Shown one piece after another: positions 25,912 through 34,083 of a DNA stretch of 64,000 nt. Location: positions 186,001 through 250,000 of the forward strand of contig JAQTOU010000003.1 in assembly GCA_028713125.1 (NCBI GenBank), read 5' to 3'. The DNA comes from Elusimicrobiales bacterium. GTDB taxonomy: Bacteria; Elusimicrobiota; Elusimicrobia; Elusimicrobiales; UBA9959. Each line of letters starts with the position of its first letter. Within the stretch, counting starts at the first letter, position 1. The notes beneath the pieces were generated by a model. It saw only the letters and a list, made by a program, of their open reading frames with translations, made no database searches and was not told where the DNA came from. Position numbers and translations under genes: made by a program.

Positions 25912-27135
25912 ATGAAATCTCCGATCAGTCAGCTAGCGGAAGCGGTGCAGGAATCTCCCACTCTGGCCTTGAATGAAAAAGCCGCGCTCTTAAAAGAGCG
26001 GGGCGAAGCGGTAATTCATCTCGGTACCGGCGAGCCTAAATCCAAGACGCCCATCGACGCGATCATCGCGGCCGCGGGCAAGCTCACTTCGGCCGAAGTG
26101 AAATACACTCCGGTGGACGGCATACCTTCGCTCAAAAAAGCGATAGTTCGCTATACCGAAGAGAATTACGACAAGCGCGTCGGCGTGGAGAACGTAATGG
26201 TCTCCGCCGGTGCGAAGGCCGCGCTCTACTCTCTCCTGGTTTCTATACTCGATCCCCAGGACGAGGTCATCGTCCTCGCTCCTTACTGGGTGAGCTACCC
26301 GGAAATGGTCAGGCTCTGCTACGCCAAGCCGGTGATAGTGACGCCCGAGGACGGCCGCTTCGAGCCCAGCCTTAAAGAAATTAAGGCCGCCGTGGGCTCC
26401 GCCACCAAGGCGATAATAGTGAACAGCCCCAATAATCCCTCCGGCGTGGTTTACTCCGCGGACCTTATCAAAGGCCTGGTTGAATACTGCGAGAAGGCCG
26501 GTATCTACCTTATAATGGACGATATCTACCACAAACTTATGTTTGATGGTCTTAAACCCGTCTCCTGCTACAAATACGCCAAGAATTTCTCCGATTCCTC
26601 CCGCCTGGTGGTCATAAACGGAGTGTCGAAGCTTTACGCGATGACCGGCTTCCGCATCGGCTGGGCGGTAGCGAACAAAAAACTGATCTCGATAATGACG
26701 AACGTGCAGGCGCAGACCACTTCCTGCCCTTCCTCGCTGCTTCAGGCGGCCGCGGTAGGCGCTCTGAACGGGATACAGAGCTATGTGGACAGCCTGACGG
26801 CCACGCTGCAGAACAACCGCGACGTGATGGTCCGCGAGCTGGAGGCCATCAACGGCGTGAAAGTTATAAAGCCGCAGGGGACTTTCTACTGCCTGCCGGA
26901 TTTCCGCGCTTATTCCAAAGATTCAGTGGCCCTTTCCAAGAAGCTGCTTGAGCGGGCTATGGTAGTGACCGTGCCCGGCAAAGAATTCGGCATGGAAGGC
27001 CATCTCCGCCTGAGCTATTGCGGAAGCATGAAGGACACGATCGAAGGCGCGGCCCGCATCCGCTGGGCGCTGGACCCGGATTCGACCAAGGAAATTTATA
27101 TCGGAGACAGGAAGTGCGTGAGGGACTGGAAATGA
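25912..27135 (+). CDS. Class I aspartate-type aminotransferase
   Basis: A 407-residue PLP enzyme of fold type I. The PLP lysine is Lys240 in INGVSKLYAMTGFRIGW; NSPNNPSG and the distal SYCG region, supplying the substrate-carboxylate arginine, are also clear. It is closest in pattern to AspC-type (class Ib) enzymes that interconvert aspartate/2-oxoglutarate and oxaloacetate/glutamate. AGGGG lies before the ATG at 25912. Its stop overlaps the PEP carboxykinase start by ATGA, which fits aspartate to oxaloacetate to PEP. An aromatic or alanine substrate cannot be excluded. Confidence 0.9.
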   Translation: MKSPISQLAEAVQESPTLALNEKAALLKERGEAVIHLGTGEPKSKTPIDAIIAAAGKLTSAEVKYTPVDGIPSLKKAIVRYTEENYDKRVGVENVMVSAGAKAALYSLLVSILDPQDEVIVLAPYWVSYPEMVRLCYAKPVIVTPEDGRFEPSLKEIKAAVGSATKAIIVNSPNNPSGVVYSADLIKGLVEYCEKAGIYLIMDDIYHKLMFDGLKPVSCYKYAKNFSDSSRLVVINGVSKLYAMTGFRIGWAVANKKLISIMTNVQAQTTSCPSSLLQAAAVGALNGIQSYVDSLTATLQNNRDVMVRELEAINGVKVIKPQGTFYCLPDFRAYSKDSVALSKKLLERAMVVTVPGKEFGMEGHLRLSYCGSMKDTIEGAARIRWALDPDSTKEIYIGDRKCVRDWK

Positions 27136-28790
27136 ACGACTATTTAGGCATCAAAACCCCGGCGAACAAAGAAGCCAAGGCCCTGAAAAGCGAATACGGC
27201 CTTCAGAACCACGGTCTGACCAACCTGAACACCGAATACTGGAACCTTTCGGTGCCTTCCCTCTACGAAGAATCCGTTTTCAGGGGCGAGGGCCGGATCG
27301 GCCATATGGGCCCTTTCGTGGTGAACACCGGTAAGTTCACCGCCCGTTCCGCGAACGACAAGTTCGTGGTGAAAGGCGGGGACAGCGAGAAACATATCTG
27401 GTGGAGCGAATATAACCGCCCTTTCAATTCCGAGAAGTTCAGCGCTCTTTACAACCGCCTGCAGGGCTACCTCGAAGGCCGCGACGTTTTCGTGCAGGAC
27501 CTTTACGGCGGCGCCGATAAAGAGCACCGCCTGCCGGTGCGCGTGATCACCGAATACGCCTGGCACAGCCTTTTCGCGAAAACGATGTTCATAGAGCCGG
27601 AGACCCATGACGAACTCCGGAAATTCGCGCCCGACTTCACCATCGTCTGCGTGCCCGGCTTCAAAGCCGCGCCCGAGATAGACATGACCCAGTCGGGGAC
27701 CTTCATCATCATCAACTTCGAAGCCCGACTGGTCATAATCGGCAATACCAAGTACGCCGGCGAGATAAAGAAGTCCGTTTTCACGGTGATGAACTATCTG
27801 CTGCCGCTCAAAGGCGTGCTCTCAATGCATTGCTCGGCCAATATCGGCAAAAAAGGCGATACGGCGCTTTTCTTCGGCCTTTCCGGAACCGGCAAGACCA
27901 CGCTTTCGGCGGACCCTAACAGGAACCTGATCGGCGATGACCAGCATGGCTGGAGCGACGAAGGAATCTTCAATATCGAGAACGGCTGTTATGCGAAAGT
28001 CATCAACCTGTCCGAAAAAGCCGAGCCGGCCATCTACGCGGCCACCCGCCGCTTCGGCACGGTGCTCGAGAACGTGGTCTTCGACCCCGTCACGCGCCAG
28101 CTTGACCTTGACGACGCGGCCCTGACCGAGAATACCCGCGCGGCCTATCCTATAAGCTTCATAGACAATGCGGTGGAGTCAAAAATGGGCGGCCACCCGC
28201 TCAATATCGTCATGCTCACCTGCGACGCCACTGGGGTGATGCCGCCTATTTCCAGGCTCAGCGTGGAACAGGCGATGTACCACTTCATCTCCGGCTATAC
28301 CGCTAAGATAAGCGAGACCGAGCTGGACATGCGCAAAGAGCCCGAGACGACCTTCAGCGCCTGCTTCGGCGCGCCTTTCATGGTGCACCACCCGGCGGTC
28401 TATTCGGAGCTGCTCAGGAAGAAGATACTGCGCTACGGCGCGAAATGCTGGCTGCTTAACACCGGCTGGACCGGCGGCCAGTACGGCATCGGCAAGCGCA
28501 TCAGCATAAAATACACCCGCGCTTTGCTGAACGCCGCGCTCGAGGGCGGGCTGGACAATGTGAAGTACGTAAAAGACCCCGTTTTCGGCTTTGACGTTCC
28601 CACTAAATGCGCCGGTGTGCCCGACGAGGTTCTGAACCCGGCCAATTCCTGGGGCGACAAGAAGCTCTACATGTCCAAATACCAGCAGCTCGGCTCCCTG
28701 TTCGTGGAGAACTTCAAGAAGTTCCAGGCCAAATGCCCGCCCGAAGTCAGGGCCGCCGGCCCGAAACTCGCCAAAGCCGGGGTGCGGTAA
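27132..28790 (+). CDS. pckA: Phosphoenolpyruvate carboxykinase (ATP)
   Basis: A 552-residue ATP-type PEPCK interconverting oxaloacetate plus ATP and PEP plus CO2 plus ADP. The Walker-A-like loop is GLSGTGKTT at 249-257, followed by LIGDDQHGWSD with metal-binding Asp residues; NTGWTGG and the RISIKYTRA adenine-binding stretch are also present. The length is typical. ATGA overlap with the aminotransferase indicates translational coupling. It may run either toward gluconeogenesis or, as in some anaerobes, toward CO2 fixation onto PEP with ATP gain. Confidence 0.95.
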   Translation: MNDYLGIKTPANKEAKALKSEYGLQNHGLTNLNTEYWNLSVPSLYEESVFRGEGRIGHMGPFVVNTGKFTARSANDKFVVKGGDSEKHIWWSEYNRPFNSEKFSALYNRLQGYLEGRDVFVQDLYGGADKEHRLPVRVITEYAWHSLFAKTMFIEPETHDELRKFAPDFTIVCVPGFKAAPEIDMTQSGTFIIINFEARLVIIGNTKYAGEIKKSVFTVMNYLLPLKGVLSMHCSANIGKKGDTALFFGLSGTGKTTLSADPNRNLIGDDQHGWSDEGIFNIENGCYAKVINLSEKAEPAIYAATRRFGTVLENVVFDPVTRQLDLDDAALTENTRAAYPISFIDNAVESKMGGHPLNIVMLTCDATGVMPPISRLSVEQAMYHFISGYTAKISETELDMRKEPETTFSACFGAPFMVHHPAVYSELLRKKILRYGAKCWLLNTGWTGGQYGIGKRISIKYTRALLNAALEGGLDNVKYVKDPVFGFDVPTKCAGVPDEVLNPANSWGDKKLYMSKYQQLGSLFVENFKKFQAKCPPEVRAAGPKLAKAGVR

Positions 28791-28805
28791 GTACTATCAT
28801 TTACC

Positions 28806-28836
28806 TTGACATTCTCATTGGAAAATAGGTTAATAT
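28806..28836 (+). promoter_or_regulatory. Promoter of SWIB gene
   Basis: TTGACA followed after 18-19 bases by TTAATAT as -10 region. A leader of roughly 35 bases with a perfect AAGGAGG precedes the ATG at 28877, suggesting strong expression. Confidence 0.7.
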
Positions 28837-28876
28837 GTGTATCTGAGAAGTACATCCTTAAGGAGGACGTAAAACA

Positions 28877-29140
28877 ATGCCCGCTGCAAAAACAAACTCG
28901 AAGTTCATGGCCCCCGTTACCCCTAACGACACTCTTGCCGAGCTGGTTGGCGCGAAGCCCCTTCCCCGCACCGAGATCGTGAAGAAACTCTGGGTCTACA
29001 TCAAGAAGAACAACCTGCAGGACAAGAAGAACAAGCGCAACATCAATGCCGATGCCAAGCTTCTTCCTCTCTTCGCGAACAAGAAACAGGTTACCATGTT
29101 CGACCTGGCCACCATCATCAGCAAGAACATAAAGAAATAA
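28877..29140 (+). CDS. SWIB/MDM2-domain protein
   Basis: An 87-residue basic protein consisting almost entirely of a SWIB domain (ELVGAKPLPRTEIVKKLWVYIKKNNLQDKKNKRNINADAKL... then TMFDLATIISKNI). SWIB domains are best known from eukaryotic SWI/SNF and MDM2 proteins, but small stand-alone or topoisomerase-fused forms occur in several bacteria, including Chlamydiae. The Lys-rich N-terminus suggests nucleoid or DNA association; this is inference. It has its own strong promoter, AAGGAGG and terminator, so it is monocistronic and probably abundant. Confidence 0.9.
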   Translation: MPAAKTNSKFMAPVTPNDTLAELVGAKPLPRTEIVKKLWVYIKKNNLQDKKNKRNINADAKLLPLFANKKQVTMFDLATIISKNIKK

Positions 29141-29159
29141 TCAGTTATTTCTGAAACCT

Positions 29160-29195
29160 AACGCCGCCCGCGTCAAACCGGGCGGCGTTTTTTTT
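29160..29195 (+). terminator. Rho-independent terminator after SWIB gene
   Basis: AACGCCGCCC and GGGCGGCGTT pair around a 10-base loop and are followed by an 8-base T-run. Confidence 0.92.
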
Positions 29196-29211
29196 CACCC
29201 GTTACTCCTCC

Positions 29212-29340
29212 GGGGCGCCACAGGGACCGGTACGCAAAACACGTTCGGCCACACCGTGGCCTCACTCGGTATTCGCCTGCCGGGCTATGCAACCGGCAGG
29301 CTCAACGACGGTTTTGCTAAACCGGTCCCTGCGTCGCCCC
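29212..29340 (-). other. Structured intergenic element, copy B
   Basis: The 319-base gap between the SWIB gene and the protease holds this element. Outer stem: GGGGCG/CGCCCC and an 11-bp perfect CAGGGACCGGT/ACCGGTCCCTG. Inside are GCAAAAC/GTTTTGC arms, a 9-bp hairpin (29275-29283 with 29293-29301) and GGCCAC-ACC-GTGGCC (29247-29261). Read on the minus strand it aligns with copy A at 15567-15702, keeping loop and core bases while the outer stem sequence differs. No open frame lies inside. Confidence 0.65.
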
Positions 29341-29424
29341 TGAACCAGCCCCGGGCCCCCTGTTTTACTTGAAGTTAATTTTATAGGCCCAAAGGGCCCA
29401 GGTCACTTGTGGGCCCAATGGGGA

Positions 29425-29453
29425 TTGACTTTAGTCAACTCATGCCTCATAAT
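29425..29453 (+). promoter_or_regulatory. Promoter of second protease gene, leaderless type
   Basis: TTGACT, 17-base spacer, CATAAT, then exactly 6 bases to the ATG at 29460. The predicted start site coincides with the start codon, and no Shine-Dalgarno site is present. Confidence 0.7.
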
Positions 29454-29459
29454 ATAAAT

Positions 29460-30578
29460 ATGAAACGCAGGATGATGACTTTAGCCTTGCTCGCGGCCGC
29501 CCTCCTTAACGGGGGCGCCCTCCTGAGCGCCGGCGGCAATGGCCGCGGCAATCCCAATATCATCCCCGTTTCCATCTACGGAACCGACGACAGGGTGGAT
29601 TATTACGCCGCCGACAAAGTAATGCGCAAGTTCGCCGAGTCCACCGTAGCCATGTTCGCCGAAGCCGCCCTCCCCAGGGACGAAGCCTCCGGCGGCTATA
29701 AACTTAAGAACCTTAATCTTAGAGGCAAATACAATCTCCAGGAAGGCGAGCGCTTCGGCGAGCAGCCCGTAGGGGCTTATTGCTCGGGCGTCCTGGTAGG
29801 CGAGGACACCGTCCTCACCGCCGGCCACTGTTTCAGGCCCGATCCCCGCGGCGGACCCTGCGAGAAAGTAAAAATGGTCTTCGGCTATGCCGTGACCGCC
29901 GCCGGCCAGATGCCTTCCACTTTCCCCGCCGAGAATGTTTATTCCTGCAAATCAATAGTGGCCCAGAAAGTTGACGACAATGGCGCGGATTACGCCATAG
30001 TGAAACTGGACCGCAAAGTAAACGGCCGCTATCCCCTCGCCCTGAACCGCGGCGAGATCAGCAGGAGCGCAAAACTCGCGGTCATAGGCTATCCCAGCGG
30101 CTTGCCGGTAAAAGTCGCGACCAATGGCAGCGTGCGCAGTATAGGAGAAGGGTTCTTCGTGGCCGACCTCGACACTTTCGGCGGCAATTCCGGCAGCCCG
30201 GTCTTCAATGCCCAGACTTTTAAGATAGAGGGGATCCTGGTACGCGGCGGAGTGGACTATGTCTACAATTCAGGCGAAACTAAAGTGGAGGACCCCAGCC
30301 GCCCTTATGCCCACACTCCCGGCCGGGCCAATGTCTATTCCCAGGAAGGCGGCCGCGGCGAGGATATCACGATGATAAAGGAAGTGGCTTCCCTTATCCC
30401 GCAGAGCGAGATGGAGAAATACCTGGACGAGGCCCAGCGCCAGAAGGCGGTGCAGCAGCAGAGCCCCGCGAAGGTCGTGCCGGCTATCTACAATCCCGGG
30501 CAGGGGAATGGCCCGCAGATACAGCCCGCCGTCTATTACGGGCCGGAGGTTCCTGCTCCCCAGCCGATAGAGATTTGA
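29460..30578 (+). CDS. Secreted trypsin-like serine protease
   Basis: A 372-residue protein with a signal peptide (about 1-24). Catalytic triad: His123 in VLTAGHC, Asp177 in GADYAIVKLD, Ser244 in FGGNSGSPVFN. It is a paralogue of the protease at 2479-3336 with a longer Pro/Gln-rich C-terminal tail (about residues 300-372). Four or more Cys suggest disulfides. The ATG at 29460 is chosen because it opens the signal peptide and sits 6 bases after a -10 box; earlier in-frame starts would run through the promoter. Confidence 0.86.
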   Translation: MKRRMMTLALLAAALLNGGALLSAGGNGRGNPNIIPVSIYGTDDRVDYYAADKVMRKFAESTVAMFAEAALPRDEASGGYKLKNLNLRGKYNLQEGERFGEQPVGAYCSGVLVGEDTVLTAGHCFRPDPRGGPCEKVKMVFGYAVTAAGQMPSTFPAENVYSCKSIVAQKVDDNGADYAIVKLDRKVNGRYPLALNRGEISRSAKLAVIGYPSGLPVKVATNGSVRSIGEGFFVADLDTFGGNSGSPVFNAQTFKIEGILVRGGVDYVYNSGETKVEDPSRPYAHTPGRANVYSQEGGRGEDITMIKEVASLIPQSEMEKYLDEAQRQKAVQQQSPAKVVPAIYNPGQGNGPQIQPAVYYGPEVPAPQPIEI

Positions 30579-30653
30579 CGCCGCGCCAATAAGCGGCCAA
30601 GCAGTAAGGGGCGTCCCCAACGGGCCGCCCCCTTCATTTTATGGAGTTTCTGG

Positions 30654-32360
30654 TCAGTCCCTGCGGCGGTCGACAGTGTAGTGGCTCTTGTTCGCGGCTT
30701 TGGCCACTTTTTTCAGCTCGGTTCCGATATTGCTGACCTGGGCGAAAGAATGGAGCGGGCGGGTATGGTTATGCACTATGCCGATGGAAATTGAAAGCAG
30801 CGCGAATTTCTTGATATTGCCCTGCCGGTCCGTGGAAACTATGCAGCCGCGCTCCCTGTCCGATTTGCTGTAAAAGGAGGGGGAGATCTCGTCGAAAGCG
30901 CTGGTGATCCGCTTTGCCAGCTCTTCCGACTTGTCGAAGGCCGTTATCACTATGAAATCGTCCCCGCCGATATGGCCGATGAAATCCTGCGACTGCTCGT
31001 TCTGTATGGTCAGCTTCACCAGCAGGTTGGCCGTGGCTTTTATCACGCGGTCGCCGGCCTCGAAGCCGTAATTGTCGTTATAGGCCTTAAAATTGTCCAG
31101 GTCCAGGTAAAGCACCGCGAACTCGCCGCCCTTCTGGATCTCGCGCTCCACGCGCGCCTGTATCGAGGGGTTGCCGGGCAGCTTTGAAAGCGGGTTGGTG
31201 TCCAGGACCTGCTTGTTGCGCTTGAGTATCATCCTTATGCGGGCGATAAGCTCGTCCGTATCCACCGGCTTTATAAGGTAATCGTCGATGCCCATGCTGA
31301 GGCCCTTCAGCTTGGTGCTTTTCTCTCCGGCGCCGGTAACTATGATGATGGGGATGTGAGCGAAGACCGGGTTGTTCTTAAGGTCCTGCGCCACCTCCAG
31401 GCCCATCTTGCGGGGCATATTGTTATCCAGGACGATGATGTCGGGGTTCGTCTCGAAAACCGCGGTCATAGCCTCGGCCCCGTCATTGGCCGTGACCACT
31501 TCGAAGCCCGCGAACTCCACCATTTCTTTCATAAGGAGCAGCAGCTCGGTCTGGTCGTCCGCGATCAGCACGCGCGGGCGGGCCGCTTTCTCCGGCGCGG
31601 CGGCCGCGCCGTCCGGGGAGGTCTGCTCCTCTATAAGCTTTAAAAGCAAATCGCCCGGTATCTCGCGCGACACTATTTCGGGGAGGCCCGTAAGGATGCC
31701 GCGCTCCTGGTAATTTTCCAGGCGCAGGGCGCTGAGGACTATCACCGGGATCTCCGAGGTGTCGGCCGAGTCCTGCATCTCCTGCATGATCGCGAAACCG
31801 TCCTTGCCGGGCATCATGATGTCCAGCAGCAGGGCGTCCGGCTTGCCGGAGCGCAGGCGCTCCATGACCTGCAGCGGGTCGCCTACGATCAGCGCTTTGT
31901 AGTTATTGGCCTCCAGGAACATTTTAAGGAGGTCGGAAAATTCAGCGTCGTCGTCGGCCACCATAACGGTCCGCTGCCGCCCCTGCTGCGGCGCGCATTT
32001 GTTCAGCATGGCCTTGAGGGCTTCGAAGTCCACCGGTTTGGTAAGGTAGCCGCAGACCTTCGGCGAGGGGCCGGTGACGATGCCGGCGTCGGGCGTCTGC
32101 GAGAAGACGATTATTTTCTGGGAGGCCGTGAAGGGGCTGTTCTTGAGCTCGCTGATGAAATCAAGGGTGTTGAAGGCCTGGATAAGGATGTTTATTATCA
32201 CCAGGTCCGGCTTCCAGTTCTGGACGGCGGTCAGGGCCTGGAACTGGTCGGCCACGGTCTGGGTGAGGTAGCCGTGGCCCTGCAGGAAAAGGGTCAGCCC
32301 GAGCGCGGAAGCTTCGTCGGTGTCCACGAGGAGTATTTTTTTTCCCGGGCTGTCAGCCAT
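30654..32360 (-). CDS. Triple-receiver GGDEF-domain response regulator
   Basis: A 568-residue protein: three receiver domains (about 8-120, 130-245, 262-380) and a C-terminal GGDEF domain (about 395-565). The first receiver has Asn57 where the phosphoacceptor Asp should be, so it is probably a pseudo-receiver; the second and third keep Asp180 and Asp312. The signature reads GGDDF (465-469), a variant of GGDEF, so cyclic-di-GMP synthesis is likely but not certain; no RxxD inhibitory site is obvious. The ATG at 32360 is preferred to upstream in-frame codons, which run into the divergent atp operon. TAGAAT ends 7 bases before it. Confidence 0.88.
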   Translation of the reverse strand: MADSPGKKILLVDTDEASALGLTLFLQGHGYLTQTVADQFQALTAVQNWKPDLVIINILIQAFNTLDFISELKNSPFTASQKIIVFSQTPDAGIVTGPSPKVCGYLTKPVDFEALKAMLNKCAPQQGRQRTVMVADDDAEFSDLLKMFLEANNYKALIVGDPLQVMERLRSGKPDALLLDIMMPGKDGFAIMQEMQDSADTSEIPVIVLSALRLENYQERGILTGLPEIVSREIPGDLLLKLIEEQTSPDGAAAAPEKAARPRVLIADDQTELLLLMKEMVEFAGFEVVTANDGAEAMTAVFETNPDIIVLDNNMPRKMGLEVAQDLKNNPVFAHIPIIIVTGAGEKSTKLKGLSMGIDDYLIKPVDTDELIARIRMILKRNKQVLDTNPLSKLPGNPSIQARVEREIQKGGEFAVLYLDLDNFKAYNDNYGFEAGDRVIKATANLLVKLTIQNEQSQDFIGHIGGDDFIVITAFDKSEELAKRITSAFDEISPSFYSKSDRERGCIVSTDRQGNIKKFALLSISIGIVHNHTRPLHSFAQVSNIGTELKKVAKAANKSHYTVDRRRD

Positions 32361-32387
32361 GTTAGTGATTCTAACATTTTTAAATAG

Positions 32388-32393
32388 TAGAAT
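32388..32393 (+). promoter_or_regulatory. -10 element of the F-ATPase operon, leaderless type
   Basis: TAGAAT ends 6 bases before the GTG start at 32400, with no Shine-Dalgarno site. A mirror TAGAAT on the minus strand (32368-32373) serves the divergent GGDEF gene. I see no clear -35 box for either. Confidence 0.45.
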
Positions 32394-32399
32394 TCCTTT

Positions 32400-32615
32400 G
32401 TGGAAGATAAAGACAATTACTGGAAATACGCCCAGATAGGGCTGGAGCTGGCCGTCTCGGTGATGGCCGGTTTCTGGGGCGGCTATTGGCTGGATAAAAA
32501 GTTCGGGACTTCGCCCTGGCTGATGCTGGGCGGCGCGGCGGCCGGCATGGCCGGCGGTTTTTACCTGGTGGTCCGCGAGCTTTTCGAGAAAAACGGGGGA
32601 GGAATTGATAAATAA
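32400..32615 (+). CDS. atpZ: AtpZ/AtpI-type F-ATPase accessory protein
   Basis: A 71-residue protein with two membrane helices (about 12-30 and 38-58) and the pattern GLELAVSVMAGFWGGYWLDKKFGTSPW...GGAAAG, typical of AtpZ, a small protein at the head of many atp operons that is thought to assist c-ring assembly or Mg/Ca handling. It starts with GTG. It is the first gene of the F-ATPase operon and overlaps the next gene by 11 bases. Confidence 0.82.
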   Translation: MEDKDNYWKYAQIGLELAVSVMAGFWGGYWLDKKFGTSPWLMLGGAAAGMAGGFYLVVRELFEKNGGGIDK

Positions 32616-32895
32616 CATCCCCGCGGTTATCCTTAGTGGCGCCGCGCTCGGAACTTTGAGCGGCTGGGGTTCGCGGCTGGCCATGAAGAGGGTGCTGAAC
32701 TCCTCCGATAAAATTTTTTATCTCGTTTTCACGACGGGCTTTTTTCTGCGCTTCGCGCTTCTTTTGGGCGGAATTTGCATGCTCCGCCATCAAAAAGTTA
32801 TACTAATAGTCTCGTTTACGGTTTCCTTTATCCTGGTTCAGATGGCTTTCGAGGCGTTTCCGCTGAAAAAAAATGGGATTAAAAGAAATACTTGA
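32605..32895 (+). CDS. AtpI/AtpR-like small membrane protein
   Basis: A 96-residue protein with three to four hydrophobic segments, placed where ATP synthase subunit I lies. The sequence is not distinctive, so the name rests mainly on position and size. The start is probably TTG at 32605, overlapping the previous stop; GGGGGAGG lies very close upstream (2 bases), so the exact start is uncertain. Its end overlaps atpB by 23 bases. Confidence 0.65.
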   Translation: MINNIPAVILSGAALGTLSGWGSRLAMKRVLNSSDKIFYLVFTTGFFLRFALLLGGICMLRHQKVILIVSFTVSFILVQMAFEAFPLKKNGIKRNT

Positions 32896-33634
32896 GCACC
32901 ACATCGTCGACCATGTCTGGTCCTGGGTAAACCTGGGGCCCCTCCGCCTCCCGATCTCGAAACATCTGCTGATGATGGGCATAGCCTCGCTCATCATGCT
33001 GGTCGGCCTGCCCCTCCTGATCCGAAGCCGCGCCAAGGCGCTCGCCCCTTTCCGCTCCATCATAGAGATCATCGTGCTCTTCCTGCGCGACGAAGTCGTG
33101 TACCCGAACCTCGGCCATAAGGGCGATGGCTACATGGGGTATTTCTCAACGCTCTTCTTCTTCATCCTTACCCTTAATCTTATAGGCCTGGTCCCGTTCG
33201 GGGCCACCGCCACCGGGAACCTCGCTGTCACCGCGGGGCTCGCGCTTACCACTTTCGTGCTGATAAATTTCGCCGGCATCAGGGAGCAGGGCGTGATCGG
33301 CTACTTCAGCCACATCGTTCCCAAGGGCGTTCCGGGCTGGCTCTACCCTCTTCTTTTCCCGATAGAGCTGATCGGCATGGTCACCAAAGCCTTCGCGCTC
33401 TGCATCCGTCTTTTCGCCAATATGATAGCCGGTCACATCGTTATTTTGGCCTTTATCAGCTTTATCTTCATCTTCGGCTCGCTCAGCGCGATAGTCGGCT
33501 TCGGCGTGGCGCCGATCTCGGTCGGCCTGGTGCTGTTCACGCTGATGCTCGAGCTGTTCGTGGCTTTCCTGCAGGCTTACGTTTTCGTGTTCCTGACCGC
33601 GATCTTCACCGGCGCGGCGATGCACCCCCATTAA
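32873..33634 (+). CDS. atpB: F-ATPase subunit a
   Basis: A 253-residue membrane protein of the Fo stator. The key helix ELIGMVTKAFALCIRLFANMIAGHIVILAF contains the essential arginine (in ALCIRLFANM) that faces the c-ring carboxylate; the last helices (FVAFLQAYVFVFLTAIFTGAAMHPH) are also typical. It starts inside the previous gene and is followed after 41 bases by atpE with a strong Shine-Dalgarno. Confidence 0.95.
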   Translation: MGLKEILEHHIVDHVWSWVNLGPLRLPISKHLLMMGIASLIMLVGLPLLIRSRAKALAPFRSIIEIIVLFLRDEVVYPNLGHKGDGYMGYFSTLFFFILTLNLIGLVPFGATATGNLAVTAGLALTTFVLINFAGIREQGVIGYFSHIVPKGVPGWLYPLLFPIELIGMVTKAFALCIRLFANMIAGHIVILAFISFIFIFGSLSAIVGFGVAPISVGLVLFTLMLELFVAFLQAYVFVFLTAIFTGAAMHPH

Positions 33635-33675
33635 GATTTGCGACGGTTTTTAATATTACACGGAGGTAGTAAAAA

Positions 33676-33972
33676 ATGAACGACATGACATTCCTCGGAC
33701 TCGGCTACATCGGCGCAGGTTTAGGCGCGGGCCTGGTGCTTATCGGCGCCGCCCTCGGTATCGGCAAGCTCGCCGCCGCCGCCCTTGACGGGACCGCCCG
33801 CCAGCCCGAAGCCGGCCCCGCGCTCCGCACGACCATGATCATCGCCGCCGCCCTCATAGAAGGTCTCGCCTTCTTCGGCCTGGTCATCTGTCTGCTGGCC
33901 GTGATGAACTTCGCGATGCCCAAGTCCGAAGCCGGCCCTGCCGCCGCCGCTCAGACCGAAGCGCACAAATAA
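33676..33972 (+). CDS. atpE: F-ATPase subunit c
   Basis: A 98-residue two-helix proteolipid forming the c-ring. Glu62 in AAALIEGLAFFGLV is the ion-carrying carboxylate; the polar loop RQPEAGPALR (42-51) is conserved. The usual Na-binding partners (Gln in helix 1, Ser or Thr after the Glu) are absent, so proton coupling is more likely. CGGAGGTAG precedes the start. An extra Ala-rich, charged C-terminus of about 18 residues follows helix 2. The hairpin downstream may protect this mRNA segment, since c is needed in many copies. Confidence 0.95.
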   Translation: MNDMTFLGLGYIGAGLGAGLVLIGAALGIGKLAAAALDGTARQPEAGPALRTTMIIAAALIEGLAFFGLVICLLAVMNFAMPKSEAGPAAAAQTEAHK

Positions 33973-34067
33973 AGAATCGAGAATCAGGGATCGAGAATCG
34001 GGGATCGCGGAAGATGATCCGCTCCCGGTTCTTAGTCCCGGATTCATGATTCCCGATTCTCGATTCT
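33973..34067 (+). repeat. Inverted GAATCG repeat between atpE and atpF
   Basis: A perfect 13-bp stem (33973-33985 with 34055-34067) built of GAATCGA units, with further imperfect GGGATCG/GATTCCC pairing inside. It starts at the atpE stop and ends 16 bases before atpF. It lacks a T-run and the operon must continue through it, so it is more likely an mRNA-stability or partial-attenuation element than a terminator. Confidence 0.65.
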
Positions 34068-34083
34068 CGACTGGAGTAATTAT

